Shown in pieces: positions 21,092 to 32,400 of a stretch of DNA of 64,000 nucleotides; positions within the stretch are counted from its first letter, which is position 1; each line of letters begins with the position of its first letter. Made by a program: the position numbers and the translations under genes. Below the pieces are notes generated by a model. That model did no database searches and was not told the DNA's origin. It saw only the letters and a list, made by a program, of their open reading frames with translations. The DNA is from Sorex araneus. Taxonomy: Eukaryota; Chordata; Mammalia; Eulipotyphla; Soricidae. The DNA lies in assembly GCF_027595985.1 (NCBI RefSeq), contig NC_073306.1:193457000-193520999 (forward strand), read 5' to 3'.

Positions 21092-21889
21092 ATATCACTA
21101 ATCATCAGGGAGATGCAGATCAAAACCGATGAGATATCATCTCCCACCACAGAGACTGGCACACATAAAAATGAACAAGAAGAACTAGGGCTGGCACAGA
21201 TGAAGTGAGAAAGGGGCCCACATTCATTGCTTGTGGGAATATCAACTGGTATAGCCTTTCTGGAAAATAATATGGACATTCCTCAACAACTAGAAATTGA
21301 ACTTCCATTTGATGCAGATATATCACTTCTGGGAATATAACCAGGGGGCCAAAAACACACCTCAGAAACACCATCTCACTTCTATGTTCATTGCAGCACT
21401 ACTCACAATAGCCAGAATCTGGAAACAACCTGACTGCCCAAGAACAGATGATTGGATAAGGAAACAATGGTACTTCTATACAATGAAATACTACACAGCT
21501 GTTAGCAAAAATGAGATCATGAAATTTGCCTATAAATGGATGGACTTGGAGAGTATCGATGCTGAGTGAAATGAGTCAGAAGGAGAGGGACAGAAATAAA
21601 ATGACTGCATTCATTTTTGGGATATTAAAAAACAGTATGAAGCTAATATCCAAGTCTAGGGAAATCAGGCCAGGAAGATTGGACAATAGTTGGAAATTAC
21701 CATAAGGGTGGAGGGTAGTTAATATAGGGGAGGATATGGAAACATTAGTTGATGATAACTCTGGACAAGAACAGAGGTTGAAAGTAGGTAAAGGGATATA
21801 TATGATAACCCTTCAGCATCTGTATTGCAAACCATAGTGCCTAAAATGAGAGAAGGTTAAAGAGAGAGAAGGGGAAGAGAGAGAGAGAA

Positions 21890-21928
<39 letters not shown>

Positions 21929-22118
21929 AAAGAGAGGTGTCTGCTATAGAGGCAGGATGGGGGAGGGGTGTGTATTATGGAGGGGTGGAAGAGGGAAATG
22001 GGACATTAGTTCTGAAAAATTACACTAGTGGTGGGATGGGTGTTGGAACTTGTATGACGGAAACCTAATCATGAACAACTTTGTAATGCTCTATCTCACA
22101 ATGATTCAATAAAATAAA
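21092..22118 (+). mobile_element. L1 3' segment, plus strand (left copy)
   Basis: Continues the L1 of 20490-21091 in normal orientation: ORF2 C-terminal end (ATTCACAATAGCC-type sequence, DWIRKQWYFYTMKYYTAV-like), 3' UTR, a (GA)n run at about 21860-21937 and a tail near cacaatgattcaataaaata. Right copy 56490-57511. Confidence 0.8.
21860..21937. repeat. (GA)n microsatellite in L1 3' UTR
   Basis: Run of gaga units with several interruptions (gaaag); the right copy at 57270-57330 is almost pure. Confidence 0.9.
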
Positions 22119-22352
22119 TGATTTATATTAAATATAGAAGAAGTACTGGCAGGAAACCCACACCAAGCACATGTCCAGCCAAGAACCTTGACCATTGATT
22201 CCACCCTGTTTCCTGTCAGAGTCTGGACTTGACCTTCAAAGGTCTGTTTGCCTCCTTCTCCTCTGTCTCTGTACAGGACAATATCTCTTAAACTATGATG
22301 TTCTTTGTGTTCAGTTTTGTTGTTGTTTTAAGTTATTTTGTTATTTTGTTAT

Positions 22353-22600
22353 TCAGTGGGTAGGGCATTTGCCTTGCATGAGGTCGACCTAGGTTCAATT
22401 CTTCTATTCCTCTCGGAGAGCCTGGCAAGCTACAGAGGCTGGGCGAGGGGTGGGAAGTGGGGAGTTACTGGGGTTCTTGGTGGTGGAAGATGTGCAATGG
22501 TGGAGGGTCAGGTGATTGATTATTGTATGACTGAAACTCAAACAGGAAAGCTTTGTAACTGCATCTTATGGTGATTAAAAAAAATAAAAATTTAGCATTT
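22353..22600 (+). mobile_element. SINE head joined to L1 3' tail
   Basis: 22353-22436 is the front of a type B SINE (gtgggtagggcatttgcctt, agagcctggcaagcta). Without its body it passes into an L1 3' UTR end (ggttcttggtggtggaagat, actcaaacaggaaagctttg, A-rich tail). Right copy 57749-57980. Confidence 0.65.
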
Positions 22601-22619
22601 TGAATAAAAAATAAAAGTA

Positions 22620-24460
22620 ATGTACGTTAAAATAAAAAAAATAAGTAGGCAGTAAAATGGTAAACCAGTTTGCCATCAAATTTAAATTTTTCTCAGTATA
22701 AAATTGGCAGGTATATCCATGAGAAGTTTTATATTAATCTCATGATAATCACAATGCAAAAACCTGTCAGATTTAGAAAATCTCAAAGCCAGAATATCAG
22801 AGCAATTCATCATTAAAAAGTAAGCAAGCTTCTTATGAAGTAAGGCAACAAAAGAGGGTACAAGGAATGAAAAAAAATTAGACATACATGAGAAGATGGC
22901 ATTTAACTTGACATTATATGAAAATTAATTAGATATCTGATTAAAAGTCATACAAAAGATTCTGTCTGACTAGATGATGCGAGTTAAAATTCTAGTATTA
23001 GCTAAACACTGCCTAAAAGAAACTTAATTAAAATATAAAGGCATACTACTCAACAGAGGAGGAATAGGAGGGGTCAGGGCGATATGAGTTTTTCCATAAT
23101 AGAAGATTTGAGTCATTGATGAGGTCACCGGATAAGGCAGACTTGTTCTCCATTGGAGTATCATCACTGAAAGAGCTAGAAGTGATTTTATCCTGGAGAG
23201 ATAAACCCAGCTAATTCAGGATATTACTTAAGTTTCACAGCCATGGATGTGCTCAGGATAACTTGGTAAGTTCCTTCCAGTTAGGCAACAATTTATTTGA
23301 AGACGATCCGGCCTTCCAAGTTTTTCGGATGGCCCAGCTCCGAGGATGAATTTTATTCGGAGGTAATTCTTTATTTGGATGAGGCAGACCTCCATTCCCA
23401 TATTCCTGAATTGCTTTGTGCACTTGTCCCAGAATAACAATATCCTTTGTTTGTTCAAAATTTTGAGTCCAATAAGAAAGCTATGGTTAAGAGGGCCTGC
23501 CATTTAGCAGGGCAATAACTGCTATGGGGGCCTGCACTGTCTCCAACAGTTTGTGAATTTCTTTCCCATATTTTATTTGAGAAGTATGGCTACTAAATAT
23601 CTTCTGTTATTTCTAAATGACTGCATGTGCATCTAGAACTAAGAGAGGCATATTTACAACCAGTTTAGATTATAAAAAAAATCACTCTGGTTTACATCTC
23701 CATCTTTCTCTTTTCATTACCTACTGTAACTTCTGCAATGAGCCTTTAATCCCGTCAAGTTTCCAGGAAGCATTGCCACTGAATTCCCTGTCAAGGGAGC
23801 ACTCTAAGTTGCAGGAGTGGACGCCACTCCTTAGCTTGACCGGGGTCTCTAAAAGTTGTCAGATCATCCATCAGAGATCTCTGCGTGCACCCCAGGTGTC
23901 CCTGGGGTCTTACCTGGCCTAGCTCATGTTCACAGCTGTGTGCTAAACCTAATCTAGAGTGCTGTGGCTTTGGAAGAATTTGCTTTTGAATGAGTAGATT
24001 AGGAACTAGTGCCGCACTAACTTTTTCTTTTCCTAGTTCTTTTTAACACATCTGAAATGGGTTTAGACCAGAGCCCTCCAGCACTGAGAGCAGATAGAGG
24101 GGAAGGACTCGGCCTGTGGGTTTATGCCATAGACCCACAGAATCTTCAATTTTTTTTTGCTAGTGGGTTTTCCTTGTGTCCCTTCCATTGTGGTTGGTGA
24201 CACAGGAGACATAGAGGGAGTAGGGGCCTGCTCAGAGAGACCATGCATTCACAGAGGTAAAATAGTACAGTTAACAGAATGAGAGATTTTCCCCAGAAGA
24301 TGTAGCTGCTGATCCACTTTGGCCACAGGAAACAGCTGGGGAAAAGTGTTCGATAAGAGACTTCCATGAGCCTTGCTCCTTGCAGAAAAGGGAAGTCAGC
24401 CCTAGACTTCACCCTCCCCTTGCCCTCACAGAAAAGAGTTTCAGGAGTAGATAAAAACTA
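22620..24460 (-). mobile_element. Retrovirus-like fossil, pol remnant at about 23170-23560, in unclassified sequence
   Basis: Around 23170-23560 the minus strand has, spread over more than one frame, pieces resembling the C-terminal end of a gammaretrovirus-type (ERV1) integrase, such as the YQVILSTS type motif. The element is broken in many places, lacks recognisable LTRs here, and predates the 37 kb duplication (right copy about 58020-59860). The rest of the stretch is unassigned. Confidence 0.35.
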
Positions 24461-24527
24461 AGTCAAAATAGGTTTTATTTTTTTACTTGGAAGTTTTGTG
24501 GGAGCGGGCAGGAGGGGAGACAGAGAT

Positions 24528-24553
24528 AGATAGATAGTTAGGGAGAGAGAGTA

Positions 24554-24590
<37 letters not shown>

Positions 24591-24610
24591 GAGGAGAGAG
24601 AGAGAGAGAA
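24528..24610. repeat. (GATA)/(GA)n microsatellite
   Basis: gatagatagatagt followed by gaga runs with breaks; the right copy (59923-60008) is longer and purer. Confidence 0.92.
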
Positions 24611-24705
24611 CAAGAGCCTTTACCGTGTGGAGAGAGAACCCCAGTACATATCCCAGCACTAGATGTAGAAGTATATGATTATTTGTTTGTAGAAATATCA
24701 CTTTC

Positions 24706-24955
24706 AATCTATCACTGTCTTCCTGTTGTTCATTGATTTACTCAAGTGGGCACCAGTAACGTATCTACTCCTCCCAGGCCTGAGTTTTTACCAGCCTCTC
24801 CTTACTCGTCTTTCCCAATGATTGGAGGCTCATTCAGGGTCAGGGACTGAGACCTATCATTACTGCTTTTGGCATATCGAATACACCATGGGTAGCTTGC
24901 CAGGCTCTGCCATGTGGGTGGGATACCTTTGGTAGCTTGCTGAGCTCTATGAGAA
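24706..24955 (-). mobile_element. Type B SINE, older variant
   Basis: tatcactgtcttcctgttgt tail, ggcaccagtaacgtatct, gtagcttgccaggctctgcc and tagcttgctgagctctatga; the tRNA head is missing. It carries the same 'cgtctttcccaatgattgg' body insert as 15540-15560. Right copy 60105-60353. Confidence 0.7.
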
Positions 24956-25075
24956 GTGTGTATATGTATATAGATATACATATATAAAATATATGTGTAT
25001 ATATATATGTATATATATTTTATATATGTGTGAATGTATATATATACATACACATTTATTTTATATATATGTGAG
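24956..25075. repeat. (TATATG/TATA)n microsatellite
   Basis: Alternating TA/TG run, strongly self-complementary. The right copy (60354-60482) has extra units. The open frame crossing it is an artefact of the repeat. Confidence 0.92.
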
Positions 25076-25570
25076 GTCAGAGAGTTTCTTGCCCACATAC
25101 CTGGCTGTCTTCCCTGAGGCCCCTTTTAGGGGATGGGGTCCAGCTTCTCTCCTCACCCCGAGCAGAGCTCTTGGTGGCAGAAAACCACCAGAACCTAGCC
25201 AAAGCCATGCTCAAGTCCCCTCTCCACACTTTTGGACAAGCCGAACACATGAAGGTACCAGCAGAGGAACCCAGGTGTGTATAATCCCATCAATGGCCAA
25301 CATCCAGAGACTTAAAAGCAAGCTCCCAGAAGCGTGTGGCCGCCTTGCGGCTGCGCAATACCTTATAACCTACTTTTCCCTCTGGGAGTAACTCACAAGC
25401 TACTGAGAGCTTCCTGCCCACATGGGACAGCCTCGCAAGCTTCCCAAGGTGTATCTATATGTCAAAGCCAGTAACCAGCTGAATCTCATTCCCCAGACCC
25501 TGAAAGAGCCTCCAATGCGGCATCATTGGGAAGACCAAAAAGAGAGAGGCTTCTAAAATCTCAGGGATAG
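25076..25570 (+). mobile_element. Type B SINE fragment (25388-25570) after unclassified sequence
   Basis: caagctactgagagcttcct, catgggacagcctcgcaagc and ctgaaagagcctccaatgc match the type B body; head and tail are missing. 25076-25387 is unassigned. Right copy 60483-60980. Confidence 0.55.
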
Positions 25571-25926
25571 GACGAATGTAGAGGTTATAGAGACCACCCA
25601 AGAACTTGACGGTCAATGGGATTTCGTGATTCTTGATATATGTGAGACTATAATTTTTGCCTACTGTCTGAACTCCATCAAATATGGTGTGGAAATTATG
25701 GAGAATGGCTAGGAAGTGTCTTATAATGTGTTGGGTAGTGGAGGTCAACTGCTGGGGCTGGGTCCCTTGGGGTGAGGAGGGTTCTCACCTGGCCCCCTCT
25801 GGGGTGCCCCGAGCGAACACAGCCTGATACAGAGTCTGGTATATGAAATAATGAAAATTAATTCTGAAAAGTTAAAACAAATTGAATTATATACATAACT
25901 CAATTCATATCACACGTAAAGTACAT

Positions 25927-25942
25927 TTTATTTTCCTTTATT
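25927..25942 (-). promoter_or_regulatory. Poly(A) signals of UGT2B gene B
   Basis: Two AATAAA hexamers on the minus strand (TTTATT at 25927-25932 and 25937-25942), about 200 bp past the stop codon at 26138, a plausible 3' UTR length. The corresponding place in gene C has lost one of the two through a short deletion. Confidence 0.6.
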
Positions 25943-26137
25943 TTTCTACTTGGAATGACATATTTAGAACTCTAGCTGATAGTAAATTATTGATAAACAG
26001 ATTTTAAAATAAGAAAATAATTCTGAAGAACAATTTTTGTCAGAGAAGAAACGAATCCAGACCCTTCATCTTCTTTCTGGGAAAAAAACCAGAGGGGTTC
26101 TGCATATGAGAGAGAGCAGCTTTGGGCCTCAATGCAA

Positions 26138-26417
26138 CTAGTGCCTCTTTTCCTTCTTCCCTGCTTTAGAAAACAGCCGGCAACAGCACAGGCAGCATTT
26201 GGTGATGAGCCACAGGGCAGCTGCCACGCAGGCCAGCAGGAAGCCGATCACGTCCAGAGAGTGGTACTGGAGCAGGGTGAGGCCGTGGGAGGCGGGCCGC
26301 AGGTGTTTGGCTCCTTTGTGGCGCATGACGAACTCGATCCAGAAGGCCGCCCTGTCCAGAGGCTTCATTGGCTGATCTCGTTGAATTGCCCTTAGTTTCA
26401 TGGCATTCTCCTTATAC
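26138..26417 (-). CDS. UGT2B: UGT2B gene B, exon 6 (C terminus, membrane anchor)
   Basis: 280 bp coding part from acceptor CTTAG|GTATAAGG to stop TAG (26138-26140). It codes [20 protein letters not shown], the conserved [16 protein letters not shown] block, then a membrane helix ([17 protein letters not shown]), a Cys-rich KCCLCCC stretch and the lysine-rich cytosolic tail KKEKRH. Lys at -3 and -5 fits an ER-retrieval tail. The copy for gene C at 61537-61816 reads QPVKPL instead of QPMKPL; Val is the usual residue there in family members I know. Confidence 0.96.
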
Positions 26418-29400
26418 CTAAGGAAGAGCCCCAAAGGGCACATTGAGAGAAGTGAGATTGCTGAAGTGTTCCCTTGAGGGATTTTAAGTGTACCCCTATA
26501 ATGAAGCTGATGTCATAGGATTATGGATGCAGCAGTGTATTGGGTGGCCTTCACTGGCAGTTTAGTGTTTAACAGGAATTTTTCAACCTACAACAATTTT
26601 ACAATGAATAAGGAGTATAAAATAAATATTAAAACTCTCTTCGTAGAAGAAATTGTATACACTCTTATTGAAGCTAGATCTGCCACAGAGGAAATAAATT
26701 TTTAAGTAATCTTCTCGAAGTATACATTTAGAGGTGAATGATGTCAATATGCATGAGAAGACTCTTCACTAGACCTTATGTATTTACTTTTTTGTCCTTG
26801 CACATTTATTATCTGTCCTGGAACCAGTAATTACTTTGTTGTGGCTATTTAGTGAAGAGTGGAACTCACACCCTGTGTGCTTTGTGGTACTCTAGACTTG
26901 GTGCTGGGGCATCACTCCAAGTGGTACCCGGGATTCCATCTAGTGCTGGCATTGAACCCAGGGCCTCACCTTCACCCTTGTTCTCCTCTTTTGCAACACA
27001 AGTGCTTCTTTGTTTCTTTGTTCTACAGATTCACACATGAATATTCCAGGTATGAAAGATGAACAAAAGAACAAGTGCGCATGTTCTAATTAAAGGATGA
27101 TAATCTCAAAGAGAGTTAGAAAGTTACTTGAAGTGACTATAATGCTAAAACTACGAGGTACTGTTAAGAACATCCTTATGTTGAACCTTTCTAATCACTA
27201 ATATTTTAGGACTTGATTGTTCTAATAGCGTTTAACAGGATAGGTTTGCTTGTATTCTCTTGTAGATTCTATAGTACAAACTCAATTGTGCTCTTTGTAT
27301 ATACCTTGCTCTTTATTTACTTTTATTTTTCATTTTACTTGCATAAAATAGCATATATTTTCCTTTGTGACATGAACACTTAATTTTGTGCATCAAAAAG
27401 TGTTTTGTGTGTTTGAACCAAAGTTGTTAAATTTTATTCCACACAAGTTTAGGTTTACATTTATTTTTCTTGCCTATATGCCAAATAAAGGGAATTGCAG
27501 CATTGATATTCATGTGAGTAAAACTTCATTATTACCGTTGATGATATTTCCTAAACTTGTGATTATGCCCGTTGTCCCCACTTCACTCACTCCTATCCCT
27601 AGGTGTCCTTGAAAGTTTCAGTAGCAAGAGAAGCACTGAGGGCCATTTCCTGTTGATGAGCTTAGGCAGGTATATTTTAAGAGGGGTGCTGAGTAATTTC
27701 CCTCTGAGAAGTGGATGGTAAGCCACATGAGTTTGGGAACTTCTGATTTAAATGTACATATACTTGAATATATTGAGAAAATTAACTATTGCCCATGTAT
27801 CAGTTTTTGAAACAAATTAGGTTCTCAACTACTTTATATCATATAGATTACATTCTCTATTTTGCAAAAATTTTAGGACAATTTCATGATTCTGGCAAAT
27901 CTTATGCTACTGAGAATTCATTAAAGTTTTCTCTTATGACTAATGATTTTACGTTGATTTTATCTTTTGAGCAGTTTTTCTATTGTTACCAGATATAAGT
28001 GTATCTTATGAAGTAGATTAGTTGCCATTATGAAATATTTGCATTTATTTTAGTAACTATTCCTGCTGGGCTGGTGCAATAGTACAGCGGGTAGGGCGTT
28101 TGCCTTGCACCTGCTGACTCGAGTTGGATTCCTCCTTCCCTCTCAGATAGCCTGGCAATCTACCGAGAATATCCCTCCCGCACAGCAGAGCCTGGCAGGC
28201 TACCCGTGGTGTATTCGACATGCCCAAAACAGTAACAAGTCACACAATGGATTAGTTACTGGTGCCCGCTCCAGCAAATTGATGAGCAATGGGATTCCAG
28301 TGATTCAGTGATACAATAATTCTTGCCTAAGGTGTTCTAGATTTGTGTAGTGTAACATTTTTCTACAGTGATTCTGAAGTTGATAATTTTCCACTTTAGC
28401 TCTACTTTGAAATGCATCTTAAATTGATGGATACTCTACAGAAAGTACAAAACAATATTTTGTATGATTCTTTAAATATGTATGTGCTCATATTTAGAAT
28501 ATGTATTACCAATTGCATATAAGTGTATTTTAAGATTCCACTGTGGCAGTTTTGGAATTTTTATGGAATTTATTCTAGAAAGATTTAATGAAAGTACTTG
28601 CCGATTTAAACATACAATACGTTTGTAGTTCTCTTGGTATCGCCAATCTTCTTTATGTTTTTTAGTACTAGTCCTTGTTTCCTTAACATTTTAAATAATT
28701 AAAACTTTATTCCAGAAAATAAGTTTTCAAGAATTTTTCTGTTGCAGCAATAATATGAGAATAGAAATACATTTCAAATTGATGGATATTGAATAAAAAA
28801 ATTACAAATTCACCACATTATATTCCTTTAAGGTTAGAAAAACCTTAGCCTTTATGTTTTCATCCATAAAAGCACATCTGCGTTTATGGATAGAGTATAA
28901 TTATCAACTTGCTCACAATGGAAAAATTCTTTAAAATCATATATGGACTCTGTAATTACTTCATTGTATAGATCGAAGGTTTTTTGTTTTGTTTTGTTTT
29001 TGTTTTTGGCTTTTTGGGTCACAATCAGCGATGCTCAGGGATTACCCCTGGCTCTGCACTCAGGAATCACTCCTGGTGGTGCTGGGGGACCATATGGAAT
29101 GCTGGGAATTGATTCCAGGTTGGCCACGTGCAAGGCAACCACTCTACTCCTGTGCTTTCGCTCCAGCCCCTAGATTCAAATTTTGATGCTCACTATTAAG
29201 AACAAATACTGGGTCTGAAGTTTGTAAAAATTTGGAATATGTATTTATTCTGAGGACAGTATATGATGCCTCAATCAAATGAAAAGACGTTTAGTAATAT
29301 TTAGTAATATCTAGTAAATGATGTAAAAAATTGAATCAGTACTACAACTGGAGACCAATATATGCATACTTGGATTATGCTAATATAAAGACCTATGAAG

Positions 29401-32400
29401 AAACACTGTGGTTACAGAGTGGAGAAATCTCAAACTAACGTTTAGAATGTCAGAAACACTCTGGATTTCCGATTGACATTTTGTTGTAAATGTTACCATA
29501 CATCCAAGGAAAACTGCTCTCAGAAATATGCCCAGAGAAATTAAATCACTTATTGAACAAAAAATAAATGCACGAAAATGTTCATGAAATGGGCTTCCTA
29601 TATGCAAACAATGAGACAGAGGAAAGGGACATGAAAAAAGCAATCCCATTCAAAATTGTGCCCCAGAAAATCAAATATCTTGGAATCAGCTTAACTAAAG
29701 AAGTAAAGGACCTCTACAAAGAAAACTATATAACTCTACTCCATGAAATAAAAGAGGACATGAGGAAATGGAAACATATCCCCTGCTCATGGATAGGGAG
29801 AATAAACATTGTCAAAACGGCAATACTCCCAAAAGCATTATACAGATTTAACGCGATCCCTATAGGGATACCCATGGCATTCTTCAAAGAAGCGGAGCAA
29901 GCAATCCTGAAATTTATATGGAACAATAAACGCCCACGGATAGCTAAAACAATTCTTGGGAAAAAGATGATGGGAGGCATCACCCTCCCCAACCTTAAAC
30001 TCTACTACAAAGCGGTAACAATTAAAACAGCATGGGACTGGAACAAAGGCAGAGCTGCAGACCAATGGAACAGGGTGGAATATCCCCACACACAACCTCA
30101 AATGTATGATCATCTAATCTTTGATAAAGGAGCAAGAGATGTGAAGTGGAGCAAGGAAAGTCTCTTTAACAAATGGTGCTGGCACAACTGGACAATCACA
30201 TGCAAAACAATGGGCTTAGAACTCGACCTGACACCATGCACAAAAGTCAGATCAAAATGGATTAAAGACCTCAACATCAGACCACAAACCATAAGGTACA
30301 TTGAAGACAAGGTCGGCAAAACCCTCCAGGATATTGAAGATAAAGTTATCTTCAAAGATGACACGGAACTAAGCAATCTAGTTAAAACAGAGATCAACAA
30401 ATGGGACTACATTAAACTAAAAAGCTTCTGCACCGCAAAAGATACAGTGACCAGAATACAAAGACTATCTACAGAATGGGAAAGGATATTTATACAATAC
30501 CCATCAGATAAGGGGTTGATATCAAGGGTATATAAAGCACTGGTTGAACTCTACAAGAAGAAAACATCCAACCCCATCAAAAAATGGGGCGAAGAAATGA
30601 ACAGAAACTTTACCAAGGAAGAGATACGAATGGCCAAAAGGCACATGAAAAAGTGCTCTACATCACTAGTCGTCAGAGAGATGCAGATCAAAACAACCAT
30701 GAGATACCACCTCACACCACAGAGACTAGCACACATCCAAAAGAACAAAAGCAACCGCTGTTGGAGAGGATGTGGGGAGAAAGGGACCCTTCTACACTGC
30801 TGGTGGGAATGCCGGCTAGTTCAGCCCATTTGGAAAACAGTATGGACGATTCTCAAAAAACTAGAGGTTGAGCTCCCATTTGACCCAGCAATACCACTGC
30901 TGGGAATATATCCCAGAAAAGCCAAAAAGTATAGTCGAAGTGACATATGCACTTATATGTTCACCGCAGCACTGTTTACAATAGGCAGAATCTTGGAAAA
31001 AACCCGAGTGCCCTAGAACAGATGACTGGTTGAAGAAACTCTGGTACATCTATACAATGGAATACTATGCAGCTGTTAGAAAAAATGAGGTCATGACGTT
31101 TGAATATAAGTGGATCAACAAGGAAAGTATCATGCTAAGTGAAATGAGTCAGAAAGAGAGAGACAGACATAGAAAGATTGCACTCATCTGTGGAATATAG
31201 AATAATAGACTATAAGACTAACGCCCAATAATAGTAGAAATAAGTACCAGGAGATTGTTTCCATGGCTTGGAGGCTGGTCTCTCATTCTGGGTAACTCAG
31301 GGAAGGGACCACCAAGTAAAATGTGGTTGGAGGTCATGTGGGGGAAGGGTGAGGCGGGCGGAATACAGACTAGAGACTGAACACAATGGCCACTCAACAC
31401 CTCTATTGCAAACCACAACACCTAATCAGAGAGAGAGAACAAAAGGGAATTCCCTGCCATAGTGGCAGGGTGGGGTGGGGGGAGACGGGACTGGGGAGGG
31501 GGGGAGGGATGTTGGGTTTACGGGTGGTGGAGAATGGGCACTGGTGAAGGGATGGGTTATTGAACTTTGTATGGGGGAAGCATGAGCACAAAGATGTATG
31601 GATCTGTAACTGTACCCTCACGATGACTCTCTAATTAAAAATAATCTAATAAAAAAAAAAAGAAAATGTTCATGAAAGTCAGTGGAAGAAAAGAAAAGTT
31701 TGTGTACGATTAATGGATAAGTTATATGAGATAGCCAAGCCAAAGGCTACTTTTCAGCTGTACAAAATTATCACATGAATGAAGCAATAAGTAACAAGTA
31801 GCAAGTAGCACTGTTGTCCCATTGTTCATCAAATTGCTGGAGCGGGCACCAGTAACATCTCCATTGTGATAATTGTTACTGTTTTTTTGCATATTGAATA
31901 AACCACGAAGAGCTTGTCAGGCTCTATTATGCGAGCGAGATACTCTCGGTAGCTTGCTGGACTCTCAGAGAGGGATGGAGGATTCAAACCAGTGTTGGCC
32001 GCATGCAAGGCAAACGCCCCACCTGCTGTGCTATCACTCCAGAATGAAGCAATAAAGTATATTATGTTACATGAAGAAAGCTAGGTGTATGACTATATAT
32101 GTGACATGATTTCATTCTTATGAAATGTTCATATTTGAATAACTGATAAACATAGACTATAGATTGATGTTTGATTAGAGTGGGATAGTGCTAAGTGTCC
32201 TACAGTGTGTGTAAAATATTCTTTGTGTGTTTGTTTTGTTCATTTTTCAGACAGCCCGGAGTGCTCAGGGCTTACTCCTACTCTGAGCTTGGAAATGAAT
32301 TGCTCTTGCCAACGCTCAGGGAACCATGTATGGGATTCTGGAGATTAGAACCAAGTCAGCTGTGTGCAAACAAGACTCCTACTCACCACGATTTCTTGCC

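Larger units (their letters stand above)
1..28600. repeat. Segmental duplication, left copy
   Basis: This stretch matches 37371-64000 nearly base for base in the same orientation. Position 1 aligns with 37371 (offset 37370) and 28600 with 64000 (offset 35400). The change in offset is mostly one 1.94 kb block present here (about 17615-19553) and absent from the right copy, plus small indels such as CA-repeat length. The copy contains UGT2B exons 3-1, the extra exon pair and exon 6 of the next gene. The true left edge lies outside the window. Confidence 0.97.

Noticed and set aside
24146-24412. Minus-strand open frame with a hydrophobic stretch, considered as an envelope-like signal region
   Set aside because: It lies upstream of the pol-like remnant in that strand's direction, the wrong order for a retrovirus, and no specific envelope motif is seen.
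24993-25391. 132-codon open frame rich in Tyr and Ile
   Set aside because: The first third is a translated TATATG repeat and the rest a SINE-like stretch; not a gene.
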